Shown here piece after piece: positions 42,983-52,361 of a DNA stretch of 64,000 nt (positions within the stretch are counted from its first letter, which is position 1; every line of letters begins with the position of its first letter). The stretch covers positions 1 through 64,000 of the forward strand of contig DASSIM010000128.1 in the NCBI GenBank assembly GCA_035691865.1, read 5' to 3'. Both the position numbers and the translations under genes were made by a program. The stretch is from Nitrosopolaris sp035691865. Its GTDB lineage: Archaea; Thermoproteota; Nitrososphaeria; Nitrososphaerales; Nitrososphaeraceae. The notes under the pieces were generated by a model. The model made no database searches. It had not been told where the DNA came from and was given only the letters and a program-made list of their open reading frames with translations.

Positions 42983-45166
42983 ATGGCGGTCCTCACAAAA
43001 AATGAGTCGAGATATCTTGCACGCAAATTGAATCGTGAACCAAACAAAATCGAAAAGGAAATTGTCGCAACAGAGTGGTCCGAACATTGTTCATACAAGT
43101 CGTCGAAGAGATTCATTAAAACGTTCCCGAGCAAAGGGAAGCACGTGGTGGTTGGTCCAGGCTACGATGCTGCTGTGCTGGACGTAGGTGATGGTTACGT
43201 AATTACAGTGCATATCGAGAGTCATAACCATCCCTCAGCGGTCGATCCTTACGGAGGAGCGTCGACTGGAGTGGGAGGAGTAATACGAGACATAATTTCC
43301 ACGGGAACTCGACCGATAGCACTCCTCAATGCACTAAGATTTGCAACTCTGCCCAAAGAGGAGAATGAAGGCGGCTCCAACTCTGAATGGTTATTCAGAC
43401 ATGTTGTCAAAGGTATCGGCGACTATGGCAATTGCATTGGTGTCCCCACTGTCGCAGGAGATATCGAATTTGATCCTTCTCTTGCCAATTATTGTCTTGT
43501 AGACGTAGCCTCAATCGGGTTTGGTCGCCGTGACTCCATTGTCCAAAACAGGGCAAATTATGATGACTTGATCATTCTAGTTGGTGGCCCAACAGGAAGA
43601 GATGGAATTCACGGAGCCGTTTTTGCATCAAAGACATACCTGCATCATAATAGATCAGCAGTGCAAATTCCGGATCCATTTTTAGAAAAATTGCTTATTG
43701 AGGCAATAACAGAGGCTGTAGAAGAAGGTGCTGTTAAGGCTCTCAAAGATCTAGGAGGAGGGGGATTGTCTTGTTGTTTGTCAGAAATGTCGGATAGTTT
43801 AGAGAAAGGCTTTGATGTCGATCTTAGAGAAGTCCATGTCAAAGAGAAGGGAATGTCACCCTTGGAATTAATGTTGTCTGAATCTCAAGAACGCATGCTG
43901 ATAATTACTGACGTTTCAAAAATTCATACCATACGACGGATCTTTGATAAGTTCGAGCTCAGGCATGTGATATTGGGAAAAATCAAGGACCATAATAATC
44001 TAGTGATTAGATGTAACGAAAAAATCGTTGCTAATATCCCTTCATCTATCGTCGCGAACGCGCCTTTGGTTAAGAGATTTTCTGAACGCCCAACCTACCT
44101 ATCTACATTAAGGCTTGATTTCACACCGCCTGGAACTCCTTCAAATTTAACGAAAGTGCTACTTTCTATGCTCTCCAATCCAACTATTGCGAGCAAAGAG
44201 TGGATTTATCGTCAGTACGATCATGAGGTAGGAGTGCGAACCATTCTAAAACCCGGTTGCGCAGACGCATCCGTTCTCAGGTTGAATAATGGCAAGTTTA
44301 TATCGGCCAAACTTGATGGAAATTCTAAACAATGTTACATTGATCCATATCATGGAACACTGGGATGCCTTTCAGAAGCATGTCGAAATGTGGCGTGTAC
44401 TGGCGCGTACCCTATTGGAATAATTGATCACTTGCAATTCGGTAGTCCTGAAAACCCCGAAGTATTTTGGAGCTTCCGTAGGGCAGTGAAAGCAATTAAT
44501 AACTATTGCAAATTCATGAAGATCCCAGTAGTAGGAGGCAAAGTGAGCTTCTATAACGAGACTTCTAATGGACCAATTAAACCAACACCAGTCATTGGTG
44601 CTATCGGCCTTATTGAAGAAGAACGATTGATAACGCAGTCCTCTTTGAAGGATGGAGACGCTATTTTTATCGTGGGAACTACGGCTGACGAATCGGGAGG
44701 TTCAGAATATTATGAGTACGTGCACCGTATAACTGGGGGCAATGTTGCAAAGGTCAACATGAATATTGATAGGTTGAATCTTAGAACTATACTACAGCTG
44801 ATCGACAAGAATGCCGTGAGTTGTGTTCATGACTGCTCCAAAGGAGGAGTTGCAATTGCTATTTCCGAAATGGCAATTTTGGGAGGTGTGGGTTTTAGCG
44901 TTTTTGTCGATAAGATACCAAATTCTTGCTCTAGCATGGATAGTCTGCTATTCTCTGAAACTCACTCCAGATATTTAATCGGGACAAATGAGCCGAAAAA
45001 AGTAGAAAAAATATTAGCAGGCATCAGTGGTCTAGTTTTCTCTAGAATTGGTGACGCCTATAGTGAAAAAGTCAGATTCAGGCTGAAAAATAAAAAAGTG
45101 ATCGATACAGACCTTCAGACTATAACAACAAATTTTAAGAGTCTAGAACAGATTATGGCTAGGTAA
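42983..45166 (+). CDS. purL: Phosphoribosylformylglycinamidine synthase subunit PurL
   Basis: A 727-residue small-type PurL with the ATG at 42983; an alternative ATG at 42935 overlaps purQ by 31 nt. Motifs are ATEWSEHCSYKSSKRFIKTFPSKG, HIESHNHPSAVDPYGGASTGVGGVIRDIIS, VGGPTGRDGIHGAVFAS, KDLGGGGLSCCLSEM and SESQERMLII. It is the ATP-dependent FGAM synthase with PurS and PurQ. Confidence 0.96.
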   Translation: MAVLTKNESRYLARKLNREPNKIEKEIVATEWSEHCSYKSSKRFIKTFPSKGKHVVVGPGYDAAVLDVGDGYVITVHIESHNHPSAVDPYGGASTGVGGVIRDIISTGTRPIALLNALRFATLPKEENEGGSNSEWLFRHVVKGIGDYGNCIGVPTVAGDIEFDPSLANYCLVDVASIGFGRRDSIVQNRANYDDLIILVGGPTGRDGIHGAVFASKTYLHHNRSAVQIPDPFLEKLLIEAITEAVEEGAVKALKDLGGGGLSCCLSEMSDSLEKGFDVDLREVHVKEKGMSPLELMLSESQERMLIITDVSKIHTIRRIFDKFELRHVILGKIKDHNNLVIRCNEKIVANIPSSIVANAPLVKRFSERPTYLSTLRLDFTPPGTPSNLTKVLLSMLSNPTIASKEWIYRQYDHEVGVRTILKPGCADASVLRLNNGKFISAKLDGNSKQCYIDPYHGTLGCLSEACRNVACTGAYPIGIIDHLQFGSPENPEVFWSFRRAVKAINNYCKFMKIPVVGGKVSFYNETSNGPIKPTPVIGAIGLIEEERLITQSSLKDGDAIFIVGTTADESGGSEYYEYVHRITGGNVAKVNMNIDRLNLRTILQLIDKNAVSCVHDCSKGGVAIAISEMAILGGVGFSVFVDKIPNSCSSMDSLLFSETHSRYLIGTNEPKKVEKILAGISGLVFSRIGDAYSEKVRFRLKNKKVIDTDLQTITTNFKSLEQIMAR

Positions 45167-45646
45167 ATTCCTTGATTGTGGGATGTCGACACTCTCCACA
45201 CTGCTAAGGTCCCGACAATTCTGCTATTTCTTGGAATCAGGTGTTTTTTGATTTGATGTTAGAAACTGTGGTATAGGGTGTACATCGTTCGAGCTGTCAC
45301 TACCGTTCGTTTAATTGATTCTCCCTTGATGTCAGTATGCATTTTTGTGTCCGTGTAGCAATGAGACATTCAGGTACAATGCTAGGCGCTCGTCGAGTCA
45401 GCATCACAAATTCATGACGCCTTGATGCTCGAGATGACGAGTGGGTGTCCAAATCATTTTGGTAGCCTGGGAATATATGTTAACCCATATCCAGCATATA
45501 TGGGGGCACTAGTACGAAGTCAGGATTCATCAAATTAAAGAGTGAAAAACTACGAATTGCAATACTTAGTATGGATGGACACAGGTATCAACCTCTCCTA
45601 AACAGAAGCGTAACAGTTTATTTACCGTGTCATCAATAATTCGATA
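45167..45646. other. Intergenic region, no gene seen
   Basis: About 480 bases downstream of purL. I found no reading frame of note and no tRNA. It must hold the promoter for the coiled-coil gene that starts at 45647. Confidence 0.4.
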
Positions 45647-46933
45647 TTGACACCTCGATTTCGACTTTTTAATAAAACAGATCACCCCGCGGAGGTAAAA
45701 ATTACAAGTGATCAGTTACAACCACCAAAAAATGTGCCAATCTCAGAGGCCTTATCTCTAATCGAAACCATCGAATCTAAAAGTGTCGAAGCGTTACGTA
45801 GCGATTTATCTTCCGTTAGAGAGGCCGTTGCGAGATCGTTGAAGACAATAGAAAAGCTTGCAAATGACTTGGAGAGAGAAAAGATCAAAGTCGAGGAAGC
45901 AAAATTCGAATCAGTTGTAGAAATTTCGAAGAGAACCGTTGTTTCAAGTTTGAGGAGGGAATCATCAATAGAATTGCCCTCGCCTGATACTTATCTTGAG
46001 GCCATAAAGTTCAAACAAAGGTTGGAAGCCATCACTAATCGATTCAGGGAAGTTAGTGCGTCTCACAATAGGGTTTTTAATGTATTTATTAAAAAGTACG
46101 CAGGAAAGTTAAAGGGCGAGTTCGAAACACTTTCCTCGCTATCTAAAGAGGTGAATTCGATTCTCTCAGAGTTCGATAATAAGCAACGACCGTTTTTATA
46201 TTGTACAGAGCGCTTGAACATGTTATCCGATAGGGTTCATTCAATAGTGCAAGACGAAGAGAATATCGAGTATACTCGTAAGGATATAATGCAGTTGGAA
46301 AAGAAGCTTCAGGAATTGAGCAACCGAATGTTAACCCTCGAGAACTCTGCAGAGTTTCACGAAGCAACAAGGGTTGGTAAAGAGATAATGCAAGTAGAAC
46401 AGGAGGAGATGGAAGAGCGGAAGCAAGTACTCGAGCTTTTCAGTCCGATATCAAGGGCTTTTACGAAGTACTCCTATGGCATTTCGAAGCAGACATCCGA
46501 GAAACTAAAAGTGCTAGCTGAAGAACCATATAACATCTTCTCAGAAACGGAGATAACGTCATATCTTGATATCCTAACCGAAATTCAAAAAGCCTTGTCC
46601 AATGAGAAGATACGCCTTAAAGATGCTAGCAAGGTAGAACGTCACATAGACAATCTCATCAGGACGTTACCAGATTTTAAGAACAAATTCAAGACTAGGC
46701 ACCAATATCTCCACACTCTCTATCAAACTAGAGAAGCAAAATTTGGCAAACTCCCTTTGGAATTGAAGGAAGAGATCACGAATTCCACGCGGGATATCGG
46801 AGACCAGAAATTCAGGTTGCAGGAGCTGGAAAAGCAGGTTGAAGAAAAAAGACTTCAGTATAAGAGTTTGCGAGGAGAGTCAGAAGAATGTCTGTTCAAA
46901 ATATTTGGCAAAAAATATGTGCTGGCTGCGTAA
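45647..46933 (+). CDS. Coiled-coil protein, function unknown
   Basis: A 428-residue protein with a TTG start (MTPRFRLFNKTDHPAEVK). From about residue 30 onward it is almost all charged helix with long coiled-coil stretches, broken near residue 290 by AEEPYNIFSETEITSYL. There is no membrane segment or nucleotide motif. A structural or cytoskeletal role is possible; the sequence does not tell. Confidence 0.78.
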   Translation: MTPRFRLFNKTDHPAEVKITSDQLQPPKNVPISEALSLIETIESKSVEALRSDLSSVREAVARSLKTIEKLANDLEREKIKVEEAKFESVVEISKRTVVSSLRRESSIELPSPDTYLEAIKFKQRLEAITNRFREVSASHNRVFNVFIKKYAGKLKGEFETLSSLSKEVNSILSEFDNKQRPFLYCTERLNMLSDRVHSIVQDEENIEYTRKDIMQLEKKLQELSNRMLTLENSAEFHEATRVGKEIMQVEQEEMEERKQVLELFSPISRAFTKYSYGISKQTSEKLKVLAEEPYNIFSETEITSYLDILTEIQKALSNEKIRLKDASKVERHIDNLIRTLPDFKNKFKTRHQYLHTLYQTREAKFGKLPLELKEEITNSTRDIGDQKFRLQELEKQVEEKRLQYKSLRGESEECLFKIFGKKYVLAA

Positions 46934-46944
46934 CTTGGGCGCTT

Positions 46945-47094
46945 CTAACGCCAAAAAATTGAAACCACACCTAGCGATGTAATAGCAAGCCCTCCATATG
47001 ATACAAAGAAGGTGCCCAAAATGTATCCAACGACAGTTATCGCAATTCCGCTAGCAATCATTAGTGCCTCCCCTATTCTCCTCTGATTCCGCAT
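46945..47094 (-). CDS. Very small membrane protein
   Basis: A 49-codon frame starting MRNQRRIGEALMIASG and ending in SLGVVSIFWR. Residues about 10-46 are hydrophobic and could form one or two membrane helices; the N terminus is basic, fitting an inside-positive orientation. It lies in the same direction as the Dps-like gene, 87 nt downstream of it. No family recognised. Confidence 0.55.
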   Translation of the reverse strand: MRNQRRIGEALMIASGIAITVVGYILGTFFVSYGGLAITSLGVVSIFWR

Positions 47095-47181
47095 ATGCAG
47101 AGAATATTGATAGAAACAGCTTATAAAAATATACTGAAACTGCCTGAAAAGGCGGCTTTAAAGCCAAAAAATAGATTGAGG

Positions 47182-47784
47182 TCACAGGTGAATCAGACTG
47201 CCTTGAGTTCCTGTATGAGGAGATTGACCCACAAATTTTCTTCTAAAGTGTCCTGAAGGTCTTTTTGAGAGAAGCTCAATAAACCATGCTTCGTGTTCGA
47301 TTTCCTCTTGCATAATCCTCTGTGCTATATCATATGTCCTTGGGTCTTTGCCCGCCGTCATATCGCAAACTTCGCCCCAAGATCTTATCGCACACTGTTC
47401 AGCCTCCAAAAGCACTCTTAGTATGGAACTTAAGTCTTGCCAGTTATCTGGTAGAAATGCATCTGGACAGCCAGCTTGGTCAGCAAACTTCCTAATATCC
47501 CTCGGAAGGCTTCCGCCCAACTCATACAATCTTGGAACCATAGCTTCAAAGTGATTTCTATCTTCGATTCTTGCATCTTCTACTATCTCCTTAACGCCTT
47601 CGCCTTCAAGCCCCGTGCAATGCATTCTTAATATCGTATAGTAATAGTACGTTGTAAATTCCGCCCCTACACCTTTTGTAATCAATTCTTTGAGCCTTTC
47701 TATATTCACACCGTTCTTTTGGAGAACTTCCAATGCAACAATTTTTGGAACTGAATCTTTCAGATTACTTGTCATAACTCCCAT
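47182..47784 (-). CDS. Dps-like ferritin (DPSL/thioferritin type)
   Basis: A 200-residue four-helix protein with iron ligands in GAEFTTYYYY (Glu42), ARIEDRNHFE (Glu74, His78), LLEAEQCAIRSW (Glu129) and MQEEIEHEAW (Glu161, His164). Two cysteines, Cys131 and Cys140, beside the diiron helix suit the DPSL thioferritin class. It probably stores iron and detoxifies peroxide. The gene has an ATG start. Confidence 0.85.
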   Translation of the reverse strand: MGVMTSNLKDSVPKIVALEVLQKNGVNIERLKELITKGVGAEFTTYYYYTILRMHCTGLEGEGVKEIVEDARIEDRNHFEAMVPRLYELGGSLPRDIRKFADQAGCPDAFLPDNWQDLSSILRVLLEAEQCAIRSWGEVCDMTAGKDPRTYDIAQRIMQEEIEHEAWFIELLSKRPSGHFRRKFVGQSPHTGTQGSLIHL

Positions 47785-47860
47785 CCCGTATTAAAGTATA
47801 AAAGGTTTTTTTATTCTTGAAGTATGAAGAAAATTGCAAGGGTTAAGCGAGGGGGAGATT

Positions 47861-48268
47861 TTAGCTCTTGACCCTTGTTACTTTAATCCTATCGAGAACC
47901 TTCCAATATTCGACTTCTCCTCCTTGACTAACCTTATCAATGATATCTTGTTCTATAGCAGATGTTTCAAAAACCTCGAAGGTTTCGAGATCCATAATTT
48001 GCAGGATTTTTCCTGAAATAGAGATAATTTGACCATTCCTCTTATCTATTAGTGGAACCTCAACGCCTGCAGATACTGGCGAAACCAAAGTGTGCTTAGA
48101 TCCGTCAAATACACTAATAGCTGCGACTCTGGCCTTAGCAGAACCGTGTTTTCCAGGCTTACTGTGATCATAGGAAACGATTCTACATGGTTCGCCATCA
48201 ATCACAATGTACGAGCCGACCTTAAGGCTCCCCAGGTCCATTGGCTTACTCAATGTATTTCCATGCAA
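47861..48268 (-). CDS. Translation factor eIF5A
   Basis: A 135-residue aIF5A with the hypusination loop DHSKPGKHGSAKARV; Lys40 is the modified residue by alignment with human Lys50. The second OB domain follows. It helps the ribosome through proline stretches. The enzyme deoxyhypusine synthase was not seen in this window. Confidence 0.96.
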   Translation of the reverse strand: MHGNTLSKPMDLGSLKVGSYIVIDGEPCRIVSYDHSKPGKHGSAKARVAAISVFDGSKHTLVSPVSAGVEVPLIDKRNGQIISISGKILQIMDLETFEVFETSAIEQDIIDKVSQGGEVEYWKVLDRIKVTRVKS

Positions 48269-48299
48269 TGAGGAAAAGAAGCATATTTAACGGTTCTGT

Positions 48300-48902
48300 T
48301 CACTTTAGTTTATCCAGAATCGACAAACTAACGAGATTGGTTAGTGGTATCCCTTTCCTCGCTACATCTCTTCGCGTTCGTTCGCAATATTTTTGATCGC
48401 TTTGGTGCGTCTTTTCACCCTCGACTTCGAGAACGACAACATTCCTTGAATATGGAAATGTGAACTTTGGCTGTGCTGTCGTCAGGAACTGCAAGTGGGC
48501 TAAGGTCAGTTTTTTAACCCTCTCCCGTTTAGCTATGATATTTGCAATATCTATGATCTCAGGATCCCCATAAACGTACTTGGTGAAATACATAGATATA
48601 TACTTAAGATGCGTTGCCTCGCGTTCAAAGAGTGCATCGCTTAGACTTAACAAGAATGACAATCTCCCATGATTTTGCTTGCATATCAATTCCGAGATAT
48701 CATTGAGATTTGAATAGGAGGCGAGGATGTAGTGATTCGCCCTATTGGGGAAATATAATATGCTTTCATTCGAAAATGTCGCAGTTACAAAATATATATT
48801 CAGTATACTCAGGGAGTTCGACCACGTGTCTACAAGACTGCCAGATTCCCTTTCATGAGGGGCACAAATATATCCTTGTACGCTCTTACCTGTACCAGCC
48901 AA
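48300..48902 (-). CDS. Hypothetical protein
   Basis: A 200-residue frame with a TTG start, reading MAGTGKSVQGYICAPHERES. The GTGKS near the start recalls a P-loop, but the usual surrounding pattern is missing, so I do not call it an ATPase. The rest is mixed helix and strand with no recognisable family. It lies 31 nt upstream of the eIF5A gene on the same strand. Confidence 0.62.
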   Translation of the reverse strand: MAGTGKSVQGYICAPHERESGSLVDTWSNSLSILNIYFVTATFSNESILYFPNRANHYILASYSNLNDISELICKQNHGRLSFLLSLSDALFEREATHLKYISMYFTKYVYGDPEIIDIANIIAKRERVKKLTLAHLQFLTTAQPKFTFPYSRNVVVLEVEGEKTHQSDQKYCERTRRDVARKGIPLTNLVSLSILDKLK

Positions 48903-49035
48903 CCAAACTTTGATACTATGACAGCGATAAATATATTACCATGCCACATCCTCTCTTCGATGATTCCTTAGGATAACTTTTAGATGCATTATTAATAATA
49001 ATCTTGATTAGGATGGCATGTATAGCTATAGTACT

Positions 49036-49980
49036 TTACTTAAACCTTCTTTGACCGCGTTTGATTTCTGAATAGGAAGAAAGATTACTATTCGAAAGGT
49101 TTTGTGTGCTTTTAGTACTCTGGGCTATATGCCATTTACTAGAATCCAGCCCTTTTAGTCTATGTTTGTGGTAGGGCAAAAGTGAATAACAAGCTGCAAC
49201 TGCCAGCGCACCTAACGGGTCAGATAGGAATACTCGCACTGTTTGACGCAAGGCAATCTCAAGTGGAAGTCGAATTTCAAACTTCTCAATACAATGTCGT
49301 ATTTGTTTATGGCCTTTGAGAGACCTCAGAACTTGTGAATTGAAATCCGCAATCGTCCCTGGGGGACAAAAGTAAACCACAGACCGGTCGTTATACGCTA
49401 CATCGAACTTGAATTCCAGCACTTTGCATTCGAGGTATAGGTCCACTGCTATAATATCACTCGGTATTTCGATCTTCCTGGCAATGTTAGCTCGAATCGA
49501 TAATCCACGACCTATTGCTGTATATTGAGAGAGCCTCCTGTTCCTAACAGATCTGAGCCAAGAGGAGACACAAGTAGCTGCTCTCCCAGCCACCGAAACG
49601 GACCTCGTGGGTTCTGAATTAGATATGCTGAGTACTACTCGCCCATCTAACGCTGATAGCATTTCTCGGATAGAATCTTCTTGAGGAATCACATCACCGT
49701 CATACATTACGACCACGTCACCTTTTGCGTTCTGGAAAATTTCATTCCACGCACTCGCCACGCCCATTCTAGAGGCATGGTGCAGGCATCTTATGGATGC
49801 TTCAGAATTATTGGTGGCGAATTCCTCAATCAATTTAACGGTATTGTCTGTCGAATCGTCGGAGATGATTATCTCACAAATTGCGAAATTCTCAGATTTT
49901 TGTTTGACGATCGATTGAAGAAGGTGTGTAATATTCCTCTCCTCATTAAAACTAGGAATGCCAACTGTTACTTTAATCAT
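49036..49980 (-). CDS. Family 2 glycosyltransferase
   Basis: A 314-residue GT-A fold enzyme with VTVGIPSFNEERNITHLLQSI, IIISDDSTDNTVKLIEEFA, SRMGVASAWNEIFQNAKGDVVVMYDGDVIP, where DGD is the metal site. A C-terminal hydrophobic stretch (about 260-280) might contact the membrane. It may build cell-surface or lipid-linked glycans; the substrate is unknown. Confidence 0.9.
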   Translation of the reverse strand: MIKVTVGIPSFNEERNITHLLQSIVKQKSENFAICEIIISDDSTDNTVKLIEEFATNNSEASIRCLHHASRMGVASAWNEIFQNAKGDVVVMYDGDVIPQEDSIREMLSALDGRVVLSISNSEPTRSVSVAGRAATCVSSWLRSVRNRRLSQYTAIGRGLSIRANIARKIEIPSDIIAVDLYLECKVLEFKFDVAYNDRSVVYFCPPGTIADFNSQVLRSLKGHKQIRHCIEKFEIRLPLEIALRQTVRVFLSDPLGALAVAACYSLLPYHKHRLKGLDSSKWHIAQSTKSTQNLSNSNLSSYSEIKRGQRRFK

Positions 49981-50082
49981 CGTTACGTTTAGAACTGCCT
50001 CTTCTTGCTTTTATGAAGTTTATGTATCAAAACAAAAAATCAAAAAGATTCTTATGAGCTTAGGCTATTTGTTTTCAGGATT

Positions 50083-51063
50083 TTGCAGAAGTGCGAACGC
50101 AACAAGGCCGATTTAGCAGGGCTCCTCCACTCGGTAGGTCTTAATAAGAAACAATTGGTTTGTCCCCTATTCGTCAAAACACATGCAAAAGAGGAATGCA
50201 AAATCGATTCCTTGCCCGGTGTCTCGGTCGTTCCTATTGAGGAAACGACTGCACAGACCCTAGAGCTGATCAATCTTGGGATATCTTCCATAATTATATT
50301 TGGAGTACCTGTAGAAAGAGATGCCGTAGGGTCAAATGCATCGGATCAGAACGGGACCGTGCAGAAGACAGTCAGAAAACTCAAAATGGAATTCGGGAAT
50401 GCTCTCAACATTATAACCGATGTATGTTTATGCCACTATAATTTATCGGGCCATTGTGGCTTATTAACCTGCCAGAACGATTTTGTCGACAATGACGGTA
50501 CGGTACAAGCGCTTTGTAATATTGCAGTGAGCCACGCGCAAGCAGGAGCAGATATGGTTTCTCCATCGTCGATGATGGATGGCCAAGTTAGTTCGATTAG
50601 AACCTCCCTCGACAAACATGGTTACGACAAAATCAAAATTCTCGCTGTTTCCGCCAAACATTTTTCTTCTCTGTACTCACCATTCCGATCTTTGGCATTC
50701 TCTGAACAAATACGTGATTACAAATCCTTGGACAAGTCCTCATATCAGTTGCCATTTTCCAACCGAAGGGAATCTGTAAGAGAAATCGAAAATGATATCC
50801 GAGAAGGCGCAGATATGGTGATTATCAAGCCTTCGATTCTGTATTTAGATGTAATATCATTGATTAAAGAAAAGCTAAGGTTTCCAATTGCCGCACAGAA
50901 TGTCTCCGGTGAATACGCAATGATAAAATCTGCTGCCGCAAACAATTGGATTAATGAGGAAGAATGGAAGGTCACATCCATCTGTGCCATGAAGCGAGCA
51001 GGGGCAGATAGCATCATTTCTTATTTTTGTAAGGATATAGCTACCATTCTTGACTGCTGGTAA
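50083..51063 (+). CDS. hemB: Porphobilinogen synthase (delta-aminolevulinic acid dehydratase)
   Basis: A 326-residue HemB. Zinc cysteines are in ITDVCLCHYNLSGHCG (Cys115, Cys117, Cys125). The Schiff-base lysines are in VSAKHFSSLYSPFR (Lys192) and DMVIIKPSILYLD (Lys249). It joins two aminolevulinate molecules in tetrapyrrole synthesis. The start is a TTG. It shows some substitutions near Lys192 (SAKHF for the more usual SAKYA). Confidence 0.95.
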   Translation: MQKCERNKADLAGLLHSVGLNKKQLVCPLFVKTHAKEECKIDSLPGVSVVPIEETTAQTLELINLGISSIIIFGVPVERDAVGSNASDQNGTVQKTVRKLKMEFGNALNIITDVCLCHYNLSGHCGLLTCQNDFVDNDGTVQALCNIAVSHAQAGADMVSPSSMMDGQVSSIRTSLDKHGYDKIKILAVSAKHFSSLYSPFRSLAFSEQIRDYKSLDKSSYQLPFSNRRESVREIENDIREGADMVIIKPSILYLDVISLIKEKLRFPIAAQNVSGEYAMIKSAAANNWINEEEWKVTSICAMKRAGADSIISYFCKDIATILDCW

Positions 51064-51135
51064 CGGCTGGGAAAACCAACCGATTTCGAAGATGCCTAGT
51101 CAAGGTTATATAGTGTTCTCGTGACACGAAAATGT

Positions 51136-51298
51136 CCCGCGGTAGCTCAGCCTGGTAGAGCTTTCGGCTGTAGATGTTGGCTGACTTGAGAGCTGACCTC
51201 GTGAAACAGCCTATCTGGCTACACAGACAGAAACCGAAGAGTCGCAGGCTCAAACAAGCTAAGCTCTAGCTAGTTTGGAGTAAATCCTGCCCGCGGGA
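51136..51298 (+). tRNA. tRNA-Tyr (GTA) with two introns
   Basis: The acceptor CCCGCGG pairs with CCGCGGG, with discriminator A; C1-G72 is typical for archaeal tRNA-Tyr. The anticodon stem TTCGG and loop CTGTAG are followed by a 59-nt canonical intron (51174-51232), then A and CCGAA. The T stem GCAGG/CCTGC encloses CTC and AAAT, with a second, about 30-nt insert between them (51252-51281), near position 56/57. The spliced length is 74 nt from 163. The T-loop would start with C54, which is unusual. Confidence 0.92.
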
Positions 51299-51672
51299 TT
51301 CTCACAAGCTACTTACAGCTTTAGTTTAGTTGTTTTGACTACATCTTTATGAAATACGCTGCAGTATCGAGCCTATCGAGTAACAAACAGAGCATACATA
51401 TCAGAATTATATCTAGGTTGTTCAAATGAAGCGAGCAAGAACATAATCAGCAACTAACCAGGGCTATGTGACATCTCTGATTGTGGTTTCGATCTGTATT
51501 TATATTGACGTAGCAAACTTGGTTACGGGTGCTAATGAAGAATAGGAAGAGCCGGCTGATGTTTGATGTGATCCGTTTCGTAGTGATGAAGATTATGAGT
51601 GCTGAAGCATCCTAGTATAATTAGATTGAATACCTGCCTGATTATGAATTTCAACTGGATGATATCAATATT
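51299..51672. other. Intergenic region with a possible C/D box RNA
   Basis: About 370 bases between tRNA-Tyr and the diphthine ligase gene. No protein frame is supported. The candidate guide RNA at 51527-51612 is listed separately. Confidence 0.4.
51527..51612 (+). ncRNA. Possible C/D box guide RNA
   Basis: An 86-nt stretch has a 6-bp terminal stem (GGGTGC with GCATCC). Inside lie a C-like box TAATGA, a D' box CTGA (51556-51559), a C' box GTGATGA (51583-51589) and a D box CTGA (51602-51605). The guide between C' and D is 12 nt, as is usual in archaea. The first C box deviates from consensus and the inner spacing is long, so this is tentative. Confidence 0.35.
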
Positions 51673-52359
51673 TTGAGATTGTTATCCCTTTACTCTGGAG
51701 GCAAGGATAGTACTTACGCTTTAGTTATAGCAAAAGAAATGGGACACGATATATCTTGCCTGTTAACAATGCACCCGGCTACAGATGCAAGCTTGTTGTT
51801 TCACTATCCCAATAGTTGGGTGACAAGCTATCTCGGTGAAGCTATGTCCATCCCGTCGTTCGGATTTGCAGTACAATTTAGTACAAAGGAAGACGAATTG
51901 AGGTCATTGGAACAAGCGATAATTGCCATCAAATCACTTCACGAAATTCATGGCGTTGTTCACGGGGGAATTTTCAGCAGGTTTCAAAGTAACATAGTCC
52001 AGAGAATTTGTTCCAAACATAATTTAGCTGTGATCGCACCTCTTTGGCACATTCAGCAATCTGAGTATATGGATCTTCTGCTCGAGAAGAATTTCGATAT
52101 CAAAATTGTGAGTGTGTCTGCGATGGGGTTGGACGAAGGATGGTTGGGAATTTCTCTGGATCGAGAAGCATTACACAGATTGAAGCATTTGAGTAAAAAA
52201 TATTCTTTCAGCGTTTGTTTTGAAGGTGGCGAGGCGGAGACTCTGGTGATTGACTGCCCTATCTTCTACAAAAAATTAAAAGTTAGGAGAGCCAACATCC
52301 ACTGGGACGGACAGCGGGGAATCTTTGAAATACTGGAAGTAGGATTAGAAGAAAAGTAG
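51673..52359 (+). CDS. Diphthine-ammonia ligase family (Dph6-like ATP-PPase)
   Basis: A 228-residue PP-loop protein beginning MRLLSLYSGGKDSTYAL, with HGVVHGGIFSRFQ and FCFEGGEAETLVID-type motif (VCFEGGEAETLV) of the Dph6 family. It performs the last amidation of diphthamide on EF2. The start is TTG. SRP54 follows after 2 nt, indicating an operon with SRP54 and Pus10. Confidence 0.9.
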   Translation: MRLLSLYSGGKDSTYALVIAKEMGHDISCLLTMHPATDASLLFHYPNSWVTSYLGEAMSIPSFGFAVQFSTKEDELRSLEQAIIAIKSLHEIHGVVHGGIFSRFQSNIVQRICSKHNLAVIAPLWHIQQSEYMDLLLEKNFDIKIVSVSAMGLDEGWLGISLDREALHRLKHLSKKYSFSVCFEGGEAETLVIDCPIFYKKLKVRRANIHWDGQRGIFEILEVGLEEK

Positions 52360-52361
52360 GT

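Noticed and set aside
51174..51232. C/D box guide RNA inside the tRNA-Tyr intron
   Set aside because: CTGA occurs but there is no convincing RTGATGA box at proper spacing.
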